From NCBI GenBank assembly GCA_002104985.1, contig MCGO01000021.1:124001-188000 (forward strand): a stretch of 64,000 nucleotides of DNA, in the 5' to 3' direction. This DNA comes from Rhizoclosmatium globosum. Its lineage: Eukaryota; Chytridiomycota; Chytridiomycetes; Chytridiales; Chytriomycetaceae. How positions within the stretch are numbered: the stretch's first letter is position 1; every line of letters begins with the position of its first letter. A program made the translations under genes and the position numbers. The notes under the pieces are model-generated. The model was not told the DNA's origin. It made no database searches and worked only from the letters and a program-made list of their open reading frames with translations. Below are positions 44,608-54,076 of this stretch, piece after piece.

Positions 44608-47481
44608 TCACTTCCGATCTTCCCAAACTTCCGGCGCCGCCTGACTATAGCACAAATGACATCGTTCTCCTTCAATCCAAGTACTCGCAATCCGCTTGTG
44701 TCCGACGCCGATATGTGCTGCTGGCGGCATATCAATCCCTCCACTCGCACCAACCGGTTTATAAGACCCTAACATCTCCTTTGTCAACAAATGTCTTGTT
44801 TCATGTTTACAGAGGTACTTCCAATCGCTAGGGACTTCGACTTGATGGCTCTGTTTTTTGATTGTGTCAGTCCGCCCGTAAATTGGTTTGTCAAGAGTCA
44901 GGAGGGCTCAAAAAAAAATAATTAAGGGGAAGGGGAAAAGGGTGAAATGTACGTACGAGACTGCGGTTGAACCATTTTCCGAGGATTCTACCTTCTTCGA
45001 TCGTTGCGTTGAGTTCTGGGCAGAGACAGTGGAGTGGGACGAAACCCTTTTCCCTTGTAGTCAAATTGTGCCCTTTTGCCCATCCATCAACATAAGATAC
45101 GCTATATAGCAATAGATGGTGAAAAAACGGATATGGCGGGGAGCCGGAAAAATCTTCGCACCTGACTTCGACGATATCTCCTTTCGATAGCTTAATTTCA
45201 TCGTCCTTAAGCTTCTCAAGGTATGGATAAATAACCTTGTATGTTCCAGCGAAATCGTCCAGAGGCAAGAACCGGCCCATCTCATCAATTCCATGCTCCA
45301 ACTCCTTTTCCATTTGATCCTCACGGTTACCCACTTGCTCAAAACGCCTTGAATCGATTGCAAAGTCTTCTTGCATTGAGTCGATCCTTGATGGGTGTGA
45401 AAACCCTGTTGGTTTTGTTCCCCTTGGCTGTTCCATAGTTGCAGGAGACGCACACGCAGGATCCTCCTCTTCCATCATTTCTTCTTCATCGTCTTCTTGA
45501 GACAACACAGGATCCTCCACTTTGCTAACAACAGCCCGAACATCCAAAGAAGAAGAAGAAGCCGAAGCCTGCAACTTTCTCTTCCCAGCACTCATAGGAA
45601 CATCCTCCGAAACCGCCGCATTCATCGCCATAACATCCACGTCCTCCGTCCCAGCCTTCATAGCATCCTCCGCCATCTTCTTCAACTCCTCAGCAGTATA
45701 CTTTGGATGCTTCGACGCGGGCCCCGGTTTCCCCAACATCGTAAGCGCAGAATTGAAAAACGCCGACGCCCGCTTTTGGAGGGGACTGAAACTCTCCGTG
45801 ATATTCGCAGACGTTAATGCAGCTGCTAAGGTCGATGACGTTGACGACGTCCCGGACTCGTATACAGGTGCAACGCCTTTCACAACCGTCTCTCGGTCGC
45901 CGGACTCGACTATCGCGGCGACGGCTTGACCGACCCTCCATCCACGGGGTACGCGTGGTATACCCCATGTATGGATGTTTGTTCCCTTGGAAACTAATAC
46001 GATCGGGATGTCGATCACCGCGGTGTCGAGGTTACTAACACGCACGGCGGAGATTGGTTGCGCGGATCGGAGCTCTGCGGCCGTGTTATGGAGGTTCGCA
46101 AGACGGACGGAGATGCGTAGCATGTGAATGATTTCGATTGGGAGTTTGTTTTGGGGTGTGTCTGGGACGGAGGGGCATGGTATTGTGTCTGGGATTGAAA
46201 AGTAGAATCGGCGGGGTTGAGGGGTTGCGTCTGCGTATGTGTCGTCTGGGTTGGAGGCGGCGTCCCAGTCAAATGTTTCTGTGTGAAGACGAACTGCGAT
46301 GGCTGAGGATGGAGGATGTTGGTGATCGGGGACAGTTGGGGGAATGTGGAAATGGATGTGAGTGATGAGGGAGGCAGAGACGGAGTGGACCTTGGTGTCG
46401 ACTGAAAGAGGAGGTTTTGGTTTGATAGCCATTGTGAATGGAATCTATAAGTCGATCAGTAATATATTCAAATAACAAGCTAGGTAGAGTATTTTCCCAA
46501 TACTCGTTATTGAATTTATCCAATGCCGCTTTCAACTTACGGAATCGCCAATGTAGTGATGCAGTCGAGGCATGTCAAGCTCATAGAGAACAGTGTCATT
46601 GTCAAATACTGGACGAACATCAACGGGAGGGGTGAGAGTTCGCAAAATCGGATCAAGGGGATCATATCGGGGATAAGAAAATGGAGAGATACGCGCTGCA
46701 TCCAACAAAACAGAAGCGGGTACTGACAAACGAGCCGCATTTGAAAAATTGAGAGGACGAGGTTGGTTCCTCTAAAAAACCGGGTTTCAGTCACAGTGGC
46801 GTAACAAGGCCGATACACCCACCAAGACGGCTGCACGAAGGCCCGATGGAGCCATTACAGTCAGAGGCATTTCAAACACTTTCTCTTCACTGCCATTTTC
46901 AACGCTGATGCAACTTGCTGTTATGATGAGTTTGTATGTACATGATGCCCGCATCGGCACAGGAACTTGCAAGTGGTCGTTTCCAGTCTTTATGGGAGTA
47001 ACAAGTGTAGGAGGAGCACTGACAGGAATAGCAATGCTTCCAGGCATGCCATGTTCTGGTGTCAAGTTTATGTCAGTGACTCCAACACATGGTCCATTCC
47101 AGGAACGCACCTCCTCTCAGTAAAGTTCCTTCATAAATGCCTTGAGAGACTGAGCAAACAATCTTTGTGGCTTCCAGGTTGCTAACGTCATAGATTGATT
47201 GGGTTAATTGAATTGCAATGCCAACTTTGAAGCAGAGTACCGTACCCTTCCATAATCGGCGTTACCGTATCGCCAGTCTCCGGATCTAGTTTAGGAATCT
47301 TTGGTTTCCAAGTGCAGTTCCATTCGCCCTTGACAGCCAGGGACACTTTGAGGTTTCTGACAGCATTTGCCAGGCCGACGTAGATGTGGCCCTTGACAAT
47401 GTTACCAGCCTCGGCAATGACGGCCGGGTCCTTTGCAGCGTGGCCGTCCTGGACAAAGAGCACCGATTTGATCAGGGACAT
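44608..47481 (-). CDS. Arrestin-like protein with SH3 domain
   Basis: Probable trafficking or signalling adaptor. It starts MSLIKSVLFVQDGHAAKD. The N-terminal half has the beta-sandwich pattern of arrestin-related proteins (IVKGHIYVGLANAVRNLKV; EGTLLRGEHGMPGSIAIPV; CTYKLIITASCISVE), continued after an intron (about 46442-46547) into a second sandwich-like part (SVSASLITHIHFHIPP). After an acidic disordered linker comes an SH3 domain (YKVIYPYLEKLKDDEIKL, GDIVEVR, DGWAKGHNLTTREKGFVP). A last exon adds a conserved-looking tail with HIGVGHKRIAS and CHLCYS. All introns join in phase except the last, where the GTACAT donor was preferred over GTACGT. No frame breaks. Confidence 0.7.
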
Positions 47482-47542
47482 TTGAACAGTTCTACTTTCT
47501 TTCGAATGTTCTTTATTTAGATTTCAATAAATAACCCAACAA
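47482..47542. promoter_or_regulatory. Very short divergent promoter
   Basis: Only 61 bp separate the start codons of the arrestin/SH3 gene (minus) and the small membrane-protein gene (plus). Both promoters must overlap each other or extend into the coding regions. Confidence 0.5.
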
Positions 47543-47891
47543 ATGTTCTCAAGTCGCATCCTTCGAGCCGCAGCACCCGTCGCCGCCTCGTCCGCCACGG
47601 CAAATGCGAATTTGTCAACACGCGAACTTCTGCTTCGATTGGAGGCGGCACAGATTCGCGAGGAACGACAGCGGAAGTTATTTGCGCTCGGCCTGTTTTT
47701 GGCGGCGGCGATGACCTCGTTTATGTGCGTGTTTATTAATTGATTGGTTGCGCTTTATTAATTGGACTTGTTCATTGGACTGAAGGGGGTACAACGTCGA
47801 GACTATCAGACGGGACCTCAACGATCACATGCGCATCACAGACGAACGCATCGAGAAGCTTGAACAACAACTGCGATCAAAGAAGCAATAA
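47543..47891 (+). CDS. Small single-pass membrane protein with C-terminal coiled coil
   Basis: 95 aa from two exons, 47543-47724 and 47786-47891, with the intron (61 bp) in phase 2. The N-terminus is Arg/Ala/Ser-rich and lacks acids (MFSSRILRAAAPVAASS), like a mitochondrial targeting sequence. It is followed by a helix (ELLLRLEAAQIREERQRK), one membrane segment (LFALGLFLAAAMTSFM), and a charged C-terminal helix (HMRITDERIEKLEQQLRSKKQ shortened). Reading through the intron would stop right after the membrane segment, so splicing adds the coiled coil. No family recognised; an inner-membrane assembly or import component would fit. Confidence 0.65.
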
Positions 47892-48008
47892 ACTGTGCTT
47901 TCCCAGCCACATTCATTGGGCAACTGGTCTTGCCAATCCTTTTTTACTCCTTCCACTGTCAATCTCTGACACATTCTCCAACTTCAACTTTGACATCAGA
48001 TCAAACAA

Positions 48009-51000
48009 ATGGACTTGAGGGGAAAGTATGGCCAGCTACAGCCTCCTCCTTCTGAAATAACTTCCTCCTTCGCTCCTTTACCCTCGCCAAAGGTAAAACT
48101 AGTCCAACGCGCTCGCTCGCCCAGCGTCAATCCTCAAACGCGATCGAGGAAACCTTCTGCTGAACCGTCCAAAGAAGCGTCCACTCTTCCTGCTTCGCCG
48201 ATGCTTCCATCCAGGAAGAAGTTTGTGGTACATCCCGTAACTTATGATCCAACTCGGCCCGTCCAAGTTCATGATACCGGTTCTCATCAAAATCCTCCAT
48301 CTCCGACTTCAAATAAATCTGCAGCTTTCGTTGCACCTTCCCATTCCCCTGCGGCCTCTTGTTTCGCCAAGAATCCGGATTCTGATCAAGATACGGCCAA
48401 CAATGATAATGATGATGACGAAGATGATACTGGAAGCGAGTTTGAAGAGGAACGGTACATGCAAATGTTGCAGCAGTATGCAGAACTCTCCGGAATCTCA
48501 TTCAGCACTGGTTTTCTCACTGAATTTGAGGACACAGTGTTTGGAACAAATCCCACACCATCCAGCCAGGAATCTTCTTCATCATCGAATCAGACTCTTG
48601 AAGATGAAATGGATGGTATGTCGGCTATGCAATGCCATGTCTTCTAAATCACATAACACTCAGATCTGCCATTCCACAAAAGCAGGCTACCCAAAGACTA
48701 TAAACCGAATGTGGTGAATCCACGTCCTCTTATGGACGTGGACAGTGGACCAGCAATCCCTCACTGGCCTCCTTTTATTACAGGAATATTACCACCTCCA
48801 GAACTCGTCAAAGCTGGGTTACTTCAAAAGGAGCCTTTTTATGTGCCTCCACCTGTGCCCACGTCATCATCAGCACCTTTACCATCAGCAGAACCTTTCA
48901 TTCCAATAACAGTTTTCGAATCAAGTTACTCACCATACCAAGATCCTCCTCGTTCAACTCCACCGCCGCCATCGTCGTCGACTCCCCCATCCCCACAACT
49001 TTCGGTCTTGCACGACTCTCAAGCATCTCATCCAACCGGCACACCCCACTTCAATATTCCACAACTCTATTTTGAATCACGATTCGAATGCGGCAACCTT
49101 GGTAAGGCGATTCGTAGAGGACCCACACAATATGAACTGCACTGCAGAAATGATGTCAACACAGCTGGACACACGCAATGGTACTTTTTTCAAGTCAAAG
49201 GGCTCATTACACGCAACGAAGCAACCTACGAAGACATCGTATACCGCTTCGACATCGTAAACATGAGCAAACCAAAAACTCTATACACGCAAGGACTTCG
49301 ACCACTTATGTACTCTGAAAAACGCGCAGACACCGACGGAATCGGTTGGTTCCGTTGTGGAAACGACATTCAATACCACGAAACCCCAGCTGACCTCTTC
49401 ACCAACGACGAACCACCATCAGACCCACAACAACCACCACTTCCCCGAAATACACACTCAGCTTCATGTTCAAGGCCATACACCAAAACGATACTGTCTA
49501 TTTCGCACATTGCTATCCATATTCTTACACAACCCTCCAAACCGACCTCCAATCCATGAAAACAGATCCCCTCCGTGCACCCCTCTTTCGACACTCTATC
49601 CTCGCCAAATCCGTCGCAGGAAACAACATTGACTTGCTGACGATAACGAAACCTGTAACGTGTCCGGAAGACCTTGTATCCCGAAAAGGCGTGATATTAA
49701 GTGCACGTGTTCATCCGGGGGAGACGAATGCGAGTTGGATGATGCGTGGGTTGTTGCTTTGGTTGACGGGAGCGAGCTGTGAGGCTGAGGAGGTTAGGAG
49801 GCGGTTTGTTGTGAAGGTTGTGCCAATGATTAATCCTGATGGTGTTATTGTGGGAAATGTGAGGTTTTAATCTCGTTTTCTTATTTACTAATCTGTTGTG
49901 ATAGTATCGATGTAACTTGACTGGATATGATTTGAATCGGCAGTGGATGAGTACAAAGAAGCCAAGTGCTGGTAAAGCGATTCCAGAGGTGTGTGCGATG
50001 GTTGGATTGTTGGAAAGGAGTGTAGCAAGTCGAGAGGTGGTGTTTTTTTGTGACTTTCATGGGCATAACCGCAAGAATGGAATCTTTATGTATGGATGCG
50101 AGAGTGAAGGTAACGATCGGGCTACTGCTGGGGGGTCAGGGAAAAAATCTAGGAAAACTTCAGGGAAACCGAAACCACCTTCAGCGAGTGCACGACGGAT
50201 GTCGTTTACGACTGCACCAACACCACAGCAACCAACGAAAAAACGAGCTTGTACACCAACCACAATTCGTCTTCCTCGTTCAACCACGTCCGCCAGTTCC
50301 CAGGATACACTCACAAACCCTTCCACACCACCAGCAACCACAACATCAACAAACACATCGACAACAACAGAACCAGACACCACAACACCACCCCCTCTCC
50401 CACCACCCCCACCACCCTCACCACCTCAACCAAAACCCACCCCCAAATACTCAGAACGCGTCTTCCCATACCTCCTCTCCCTCTCCACCCCAACCCTCTT
50501 CCACTTCCGCCGCTGCCACTTCCACATGCCCGCCTCAAAACGCGGAACAGCACGCATATCCGTGCACAGACGCTTCAACATTGCACACAGCTACACCCTC
50601 GAGTCGTCGTTCCTCGGGTCCCAAGGCTTCCACTTCTCGAAGCGGGACCTGGAGAAGATGGGGGAGGGTGTTGGGGTGCGTTGTATGACGGGTTTTGTGT
50701 TGAGGGTGGGTGGGAGTGGGTGTATGGGGTTGTTGTGAGGGGGGTGGAGGGGGGTGAGGTTGGGATGGTTGCGGAGAGTAGTGAGAGTGGGGAGACGACT
50801 AGTGATGATGAGGTTTTGAGGGTTGTTGAGAAGAGGCGGAGGGCTGTGGGTAGTGGAAGGGGTGGTGGTGGGGTTGGAGGGAATGGAAAGGGTGGGTTGG
50901 ATAAAGGGGTTGTGGTGGGGAAGAAGGAGGAGAGGCCGAGGTATAATAATCGGCCTGTTCCGGTTACTCCGCCTGTTGCGCCCATTGTTTCTGGTGGGCG

Positions 51001-51806
51001 AATCGGAAGTGGGTTTAAGGGAAGGGGTAGCGTTGTGGTAAGTTCCTAGTTTTCGTTGGTGCTACTGTGAAACTCAAGTGTTGAGACTGCAGGGCAAGGA
51101 GGCCATAACTATGTCGAAAGTTAAAGTTGTTGAGAAAACCACTACAGTGTCGCCTTTTAAATCTGTGAGCTTGGTTGTTTTGCGTTCACAGTTTCGGACT
51201 CAATAGTTTCCTGCTAAATAGGATACCCCGTCTCTAAAACATATTGCTAAACAGCAATCTAAAGAGGGTACCGCGTTGGCTCAAGACTTGAAATCTGTAG
51301 CAGCGCAGGCTATAGCAACTTCCAACACGAGACATCAAACTCAAAACCACAACAAACTCTCTACAGTTTCCCAGCCAGCTTCCCGACTATCTGGTTCTTT
51401 CAAAATTAAGTCGCTGGCACCTGGAGTATTTTACAAACCAATCAGTAACCAGCACCACAATACTGTCTCTGCCGTACAGGAGGGATCCACGACCACAGTA
51501 ACTTCCAAAACCATGAACGTTGGATGGATAGATGAAAAAGGAAATCGAATCAAAGATACGAGCGCGACACAAAAAGTGGTTCATACCTTGAGTTTGAAAG
51601 AAGGCAGTCAAGAGAAAATGAGCATTGGAAAAGTAGACAGTACAACGGGTGGACCCAAAAAGAGCTTCAATTTAAAAGCGTCACGACCAGTGAGCACTAG
51701 TGCACGGAGTTCAATTGTTGGTGCAACTGCACAGCCTCAACAGTTGGGGTTTGTCCCTGGTGATGTAATTGTGATGCCCCGTGCACCTCTATTAATGGAA
51801 AAATAA
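48009..51806 (+). CDS. Cytosolic carboxypeptidase (M14D, CCP/AGBL), tubulin deglutamylase type
   Basis: Zinc carboxypeptidase that removes glutamates from tubulin side chains or C-termini. Exon 1 (48009-48617) is disordered. The CCP N-domain follows (LYFESRFECGNLGKAIRRG; YFFQVKG; FDIVNMSKP), then catalytic motifs: ARVHPGETNASWMMRG (zinc His/Glu), NPDGV, YRCNLTGYDLNRQW across an intron at about 49868-49909, CDFHGHNRKNGIFMYGC (zinc His) and AHSYTLESSF (catalytic Glu). A Pro/Thr-rich insert splits the catalytic domain. Two frame changes (near 49440, before KYTLSF; and near 50676) need one base each. The tail from 51100 on, with two more introns, is Ser/Lys-rich and is joined here with less certainty; it could be a separate gene. 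Confidence 0.82.
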
Positions 51807-52023
51807 TAAAGGTTCTATTAATGTTCTTGGTTTGGTGGTGACGTCGGATGAGCAAGTATGGAAGTGAGTGAGTAAGGGTGACTGAATCAAGAAACAAGAA
51901 GCACAAAAAAACAAACAGTGTGGAAATTATGTGATTATGGTGCAGCGTGCCGAATGGTGCGATCGAGTAGGGTTTTTGCGTCATGGGGCAGTGGCACGGG
52001 GACTTTGTTGATTTTTCGTTGTT

Positions 52024-52059
52024 GCACGGGATTTTGAGGCAATGATGCAATTCCCGTGC
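52024..52059. repeat. Short perfect inverted repeat
   Basis: GCACGGGA at 52024-52031 is the reverse complement of TCCCGTGC at 52052-52059, with a 20-bp loop. It lies about 105 bp upstream of the chosen start of the cyclotransferase-like gene. Function unknown. Confidence 0.6.
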
Positions 52060-52163
52060 GTCATTTGGCAACCCAAAATGAGGCATTGGCGCTGTACTCC
52101 AGAATCAGCCCCAAAACCGCTTCTCTTTCTTCATCGACTCGTTTGCTCGTTGAAGCACCTTTG

Positions 52164-53057
52164 ATGCCCATTTCAACAGTGACTCACTCTATCCGACGAA
52201 CTATGAAGAGCCCAACAAAGACCGCGCCACTTCCACTTCCACTTCCACTTCCACATGAGGGTCTACCCCCTACTAGTACTACTACTAGTACTACTACTAC
52301 GACTAGTACAGTTGAAACAAGTGCAAAGACAGCTGCTCCAACCAACACAGTCCCTCCCGTGTACATCTTTGCCTATGGATCGCTCATCAACGGCGCCTCC
52401 GTCCGCCGCTCAATCACCGCGCCCGTCGCCGTTGCGCCCAAGCCCGTCGTTGTGTCCGGGTTCCGGCGCACGTGGGGCTTCAAGTGCGCGCGCCGCTCCT
52501 ACACCGCCGTCGCAATCACCGCCTCCGCCTCCGCAAACGACTGCGTCAACGGCGTCCTTGTCCGCGTGAACAACGACGATCTGCCAAACTTGGACAAACG
52601 CGAAGAAGGTTACGCCCGAAGGAGGATCTGCTCAAGTCTGATCAGACAGCCCTACGGAAATGTCCACATTGAACCCCACGCTCAGATCTGGGCTTATATC
52701 TTGGAAGACTGCTGCGAGGCGGAATCAGGCTACGAATCGGACTCGTCTATTTCTTCTACTCGTTCTCACGTTGCCTGCCCAGTTGTTCCCATCCCACAAT
52801 CGTATATTGACTGTATTATTGCGGGTGCCCTTCTCGAACACGGTCCAAGATTTGCAAGGGACTTTATTCGACTGACTCACTCCTGGCACGAAGGTACCTG
52901 GATCAACGATCGCAACGCTAAAGATCCTGTACGCCGATACGTTCCAAACGCGGCTGTCGGTGAAAACGACTTGTGCCCCAAAGTGGCTAAATCTGTGGAC
53001 GATCTGCTTCAGGCACTTGTTCCCAGCGCCTTCAGTTCTCGCATCGACGTGGCGTGA
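52164..53057 (+). CDS. Gamma-glutamylcyclotransferase-like protein
   Basis: Intronless, 297 aa from the ATG at 52164 (MPISTVTHS); the frame is open further upstream but without an ATG. A low-complexity leader (Pro-Leu repeat, then Thr-rich) is followed by the GGCT-fold signature IFAYGSLIN at about residues 68-76, RTWGFK, a mid-domain KREEGYARR (the usual acid plus GY-x-R pattern), and a C-terminal part with YIDCIIAGAL and FARDFIRLTHSW. Family members open gamma-glutamyl amines or glutathione-related peptides to 5-oxoproline. Whether this one is a ChaC-type or another GGCT-like enzyme is not clear. The leader is encoded by two microsatellites. Confidence 0.7.
   Translation: MPISTVTHSIRRTMKSPTKTAPLPLPLPLPHEGLPPTSTTTSTTTTTSTVETSAKTAAPTNTVPPVYIFAYGSLINGASVRRSITAPVAVAPKPVVVSGFRRTWGFKCARRSYTAVAITASASANDCVNGVLVRVNNDDLPNLDKREEGYARRRICSSLIRQPYGNVHIEPHAQIWAYILEDCCEAESGYESDSSISSTRSHVACPVVPIPQSYIDCIIAGALLEHGPRFARDFIRLTHSWHEGTWINDRNAKDPVRRYVPNAAVGENDLCPKVAKSVDDLLQALVPSAFSSRIDVA
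52226..52254 (+). repeat. (CCACTT)n microsatellite in coding sequence
   Basis: Four to five tandem CCACTT units that encode the Pro-Leu repeat in the leader of the cyclotransferase-like protein. Confidence 0.85.
52269..52310 (+). repeat. ACT/ACTAGT trinucleotide repeat in coding sequence
   Basis: Tandem ACT triplets with interspersed AGT, encoding a Thr/Ser run in the same leader. Confidence 0.85.
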
Positions 53058-53514
53058 AAGTCTTTCTCTCTTTTCCCTCCTGTACCTACAATCGTCTGTC
53101 TCGCTTTCTTTTTGAGTAACTCTTGGTTGTTTTTGGATGAAGGATCGGCTCATTGGACTCTAGCCGCACTATTATAACTGTTATCGCGCTCGCTCTCTCT
53201 TCCCCCTGCATATGATATATACTTCAGCATCACACTTAATAAATCATTCATTGTATCTACTGAAAACACCTTGTCTTCATTGTCTTCGTCTTCTTTGTCC
53301 TCCTCACCATAATGCTTTCCAGAATGGTCACATGGACTAAACACGAGACAAAAGGCTCTCTCCAGGGCCATTTCCTTTGTTTGCCCGATTTGCCCGTGCA
53401 AGCCACCCAAGGAACTCAATTTGTTTTCTGCACGGGTGGCTGTTCCGCTCTATCTCGTTTGCACGTGCAGGGTTCCGACTCTTCCGTGAGCTAAACTTGA
53501 ACTCAAATAAAGAG

Positions 53515-53552
<38 letters not shown>

Positions 53553-53793
53553 GAAGAAAAGTACAGAGACGGAAGCGGGAGGAGAGAAGGAAGAGATCAT
53601 ATTATGTCTAGATCCACATTTTGAAAGCAGAAACGACAGGAGGGACAGATAGTAACAGGAGATTTTTTACTTTTTTCGAGTATGTTTGTTGGGATTTGGT
53701 GATAGGGAGGCAAGGGATCGGTGGCAGGCGCTTAGTACTGGATCGCTGTGTTCGGGTGAACGATAGAGTTTTATGGGAGAATTATTATTTATT
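53058..53793. other. Intergenic stretch before the retroelement block
   Basis: Contains an AG dinucleotide tract and a second CCCGTGCA / TGCACGGG inverted pair (about 53393-53436), but no supported gene. It likely holds the 3' UTR of the cyclotransferase-like gene. Confidence 0.4.
53521..53551. repeat. (AG)n microsatellite
   Basis: About fifteen uninterrupted AG units, preceded by an AGAAAG-rich stretch. Confidence 0.9.
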
Positions 53794-53988
53794 TGTTATA
53801 ATATGATCAGGTTATCGAAGGGAGATTCCCTGGTGGCGTAATGAGGCTGTGCGGAGGCCTTATGATGCACAGGTTGAACGGGTTGGACGATCGTAGTTTC
53901 CGTGAAACTTCGTCCCGGTTTCATGACAAGGCATGATCTCTCTTTTATTATCGAACATAAAACGGATAGACGTAGTCATATACTGACA
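53794..53988 (-). repeat. Putative 3' LTR of copia element A
   Basis: On the minus strand, a polypurine tract (AGGGGGAG) just downstream of the pol stop is followed at once by TGTCAGTATATG, the expected start of a 3' LTR. A TG...CA unit of 195 bp ending TATAACA can be drawn. The outer boundary is a guess because the 5' LTR is not in view. Confidence 0.5.
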
Positions 53989-54076
53989 CTCCCCCTGTTC
54001 GATCATAACGTAAAGTTTTCTCATCAATTAAAGCCAACTCGAAAACCAGAGAGTACGAATAAACAACGTAAGATAA

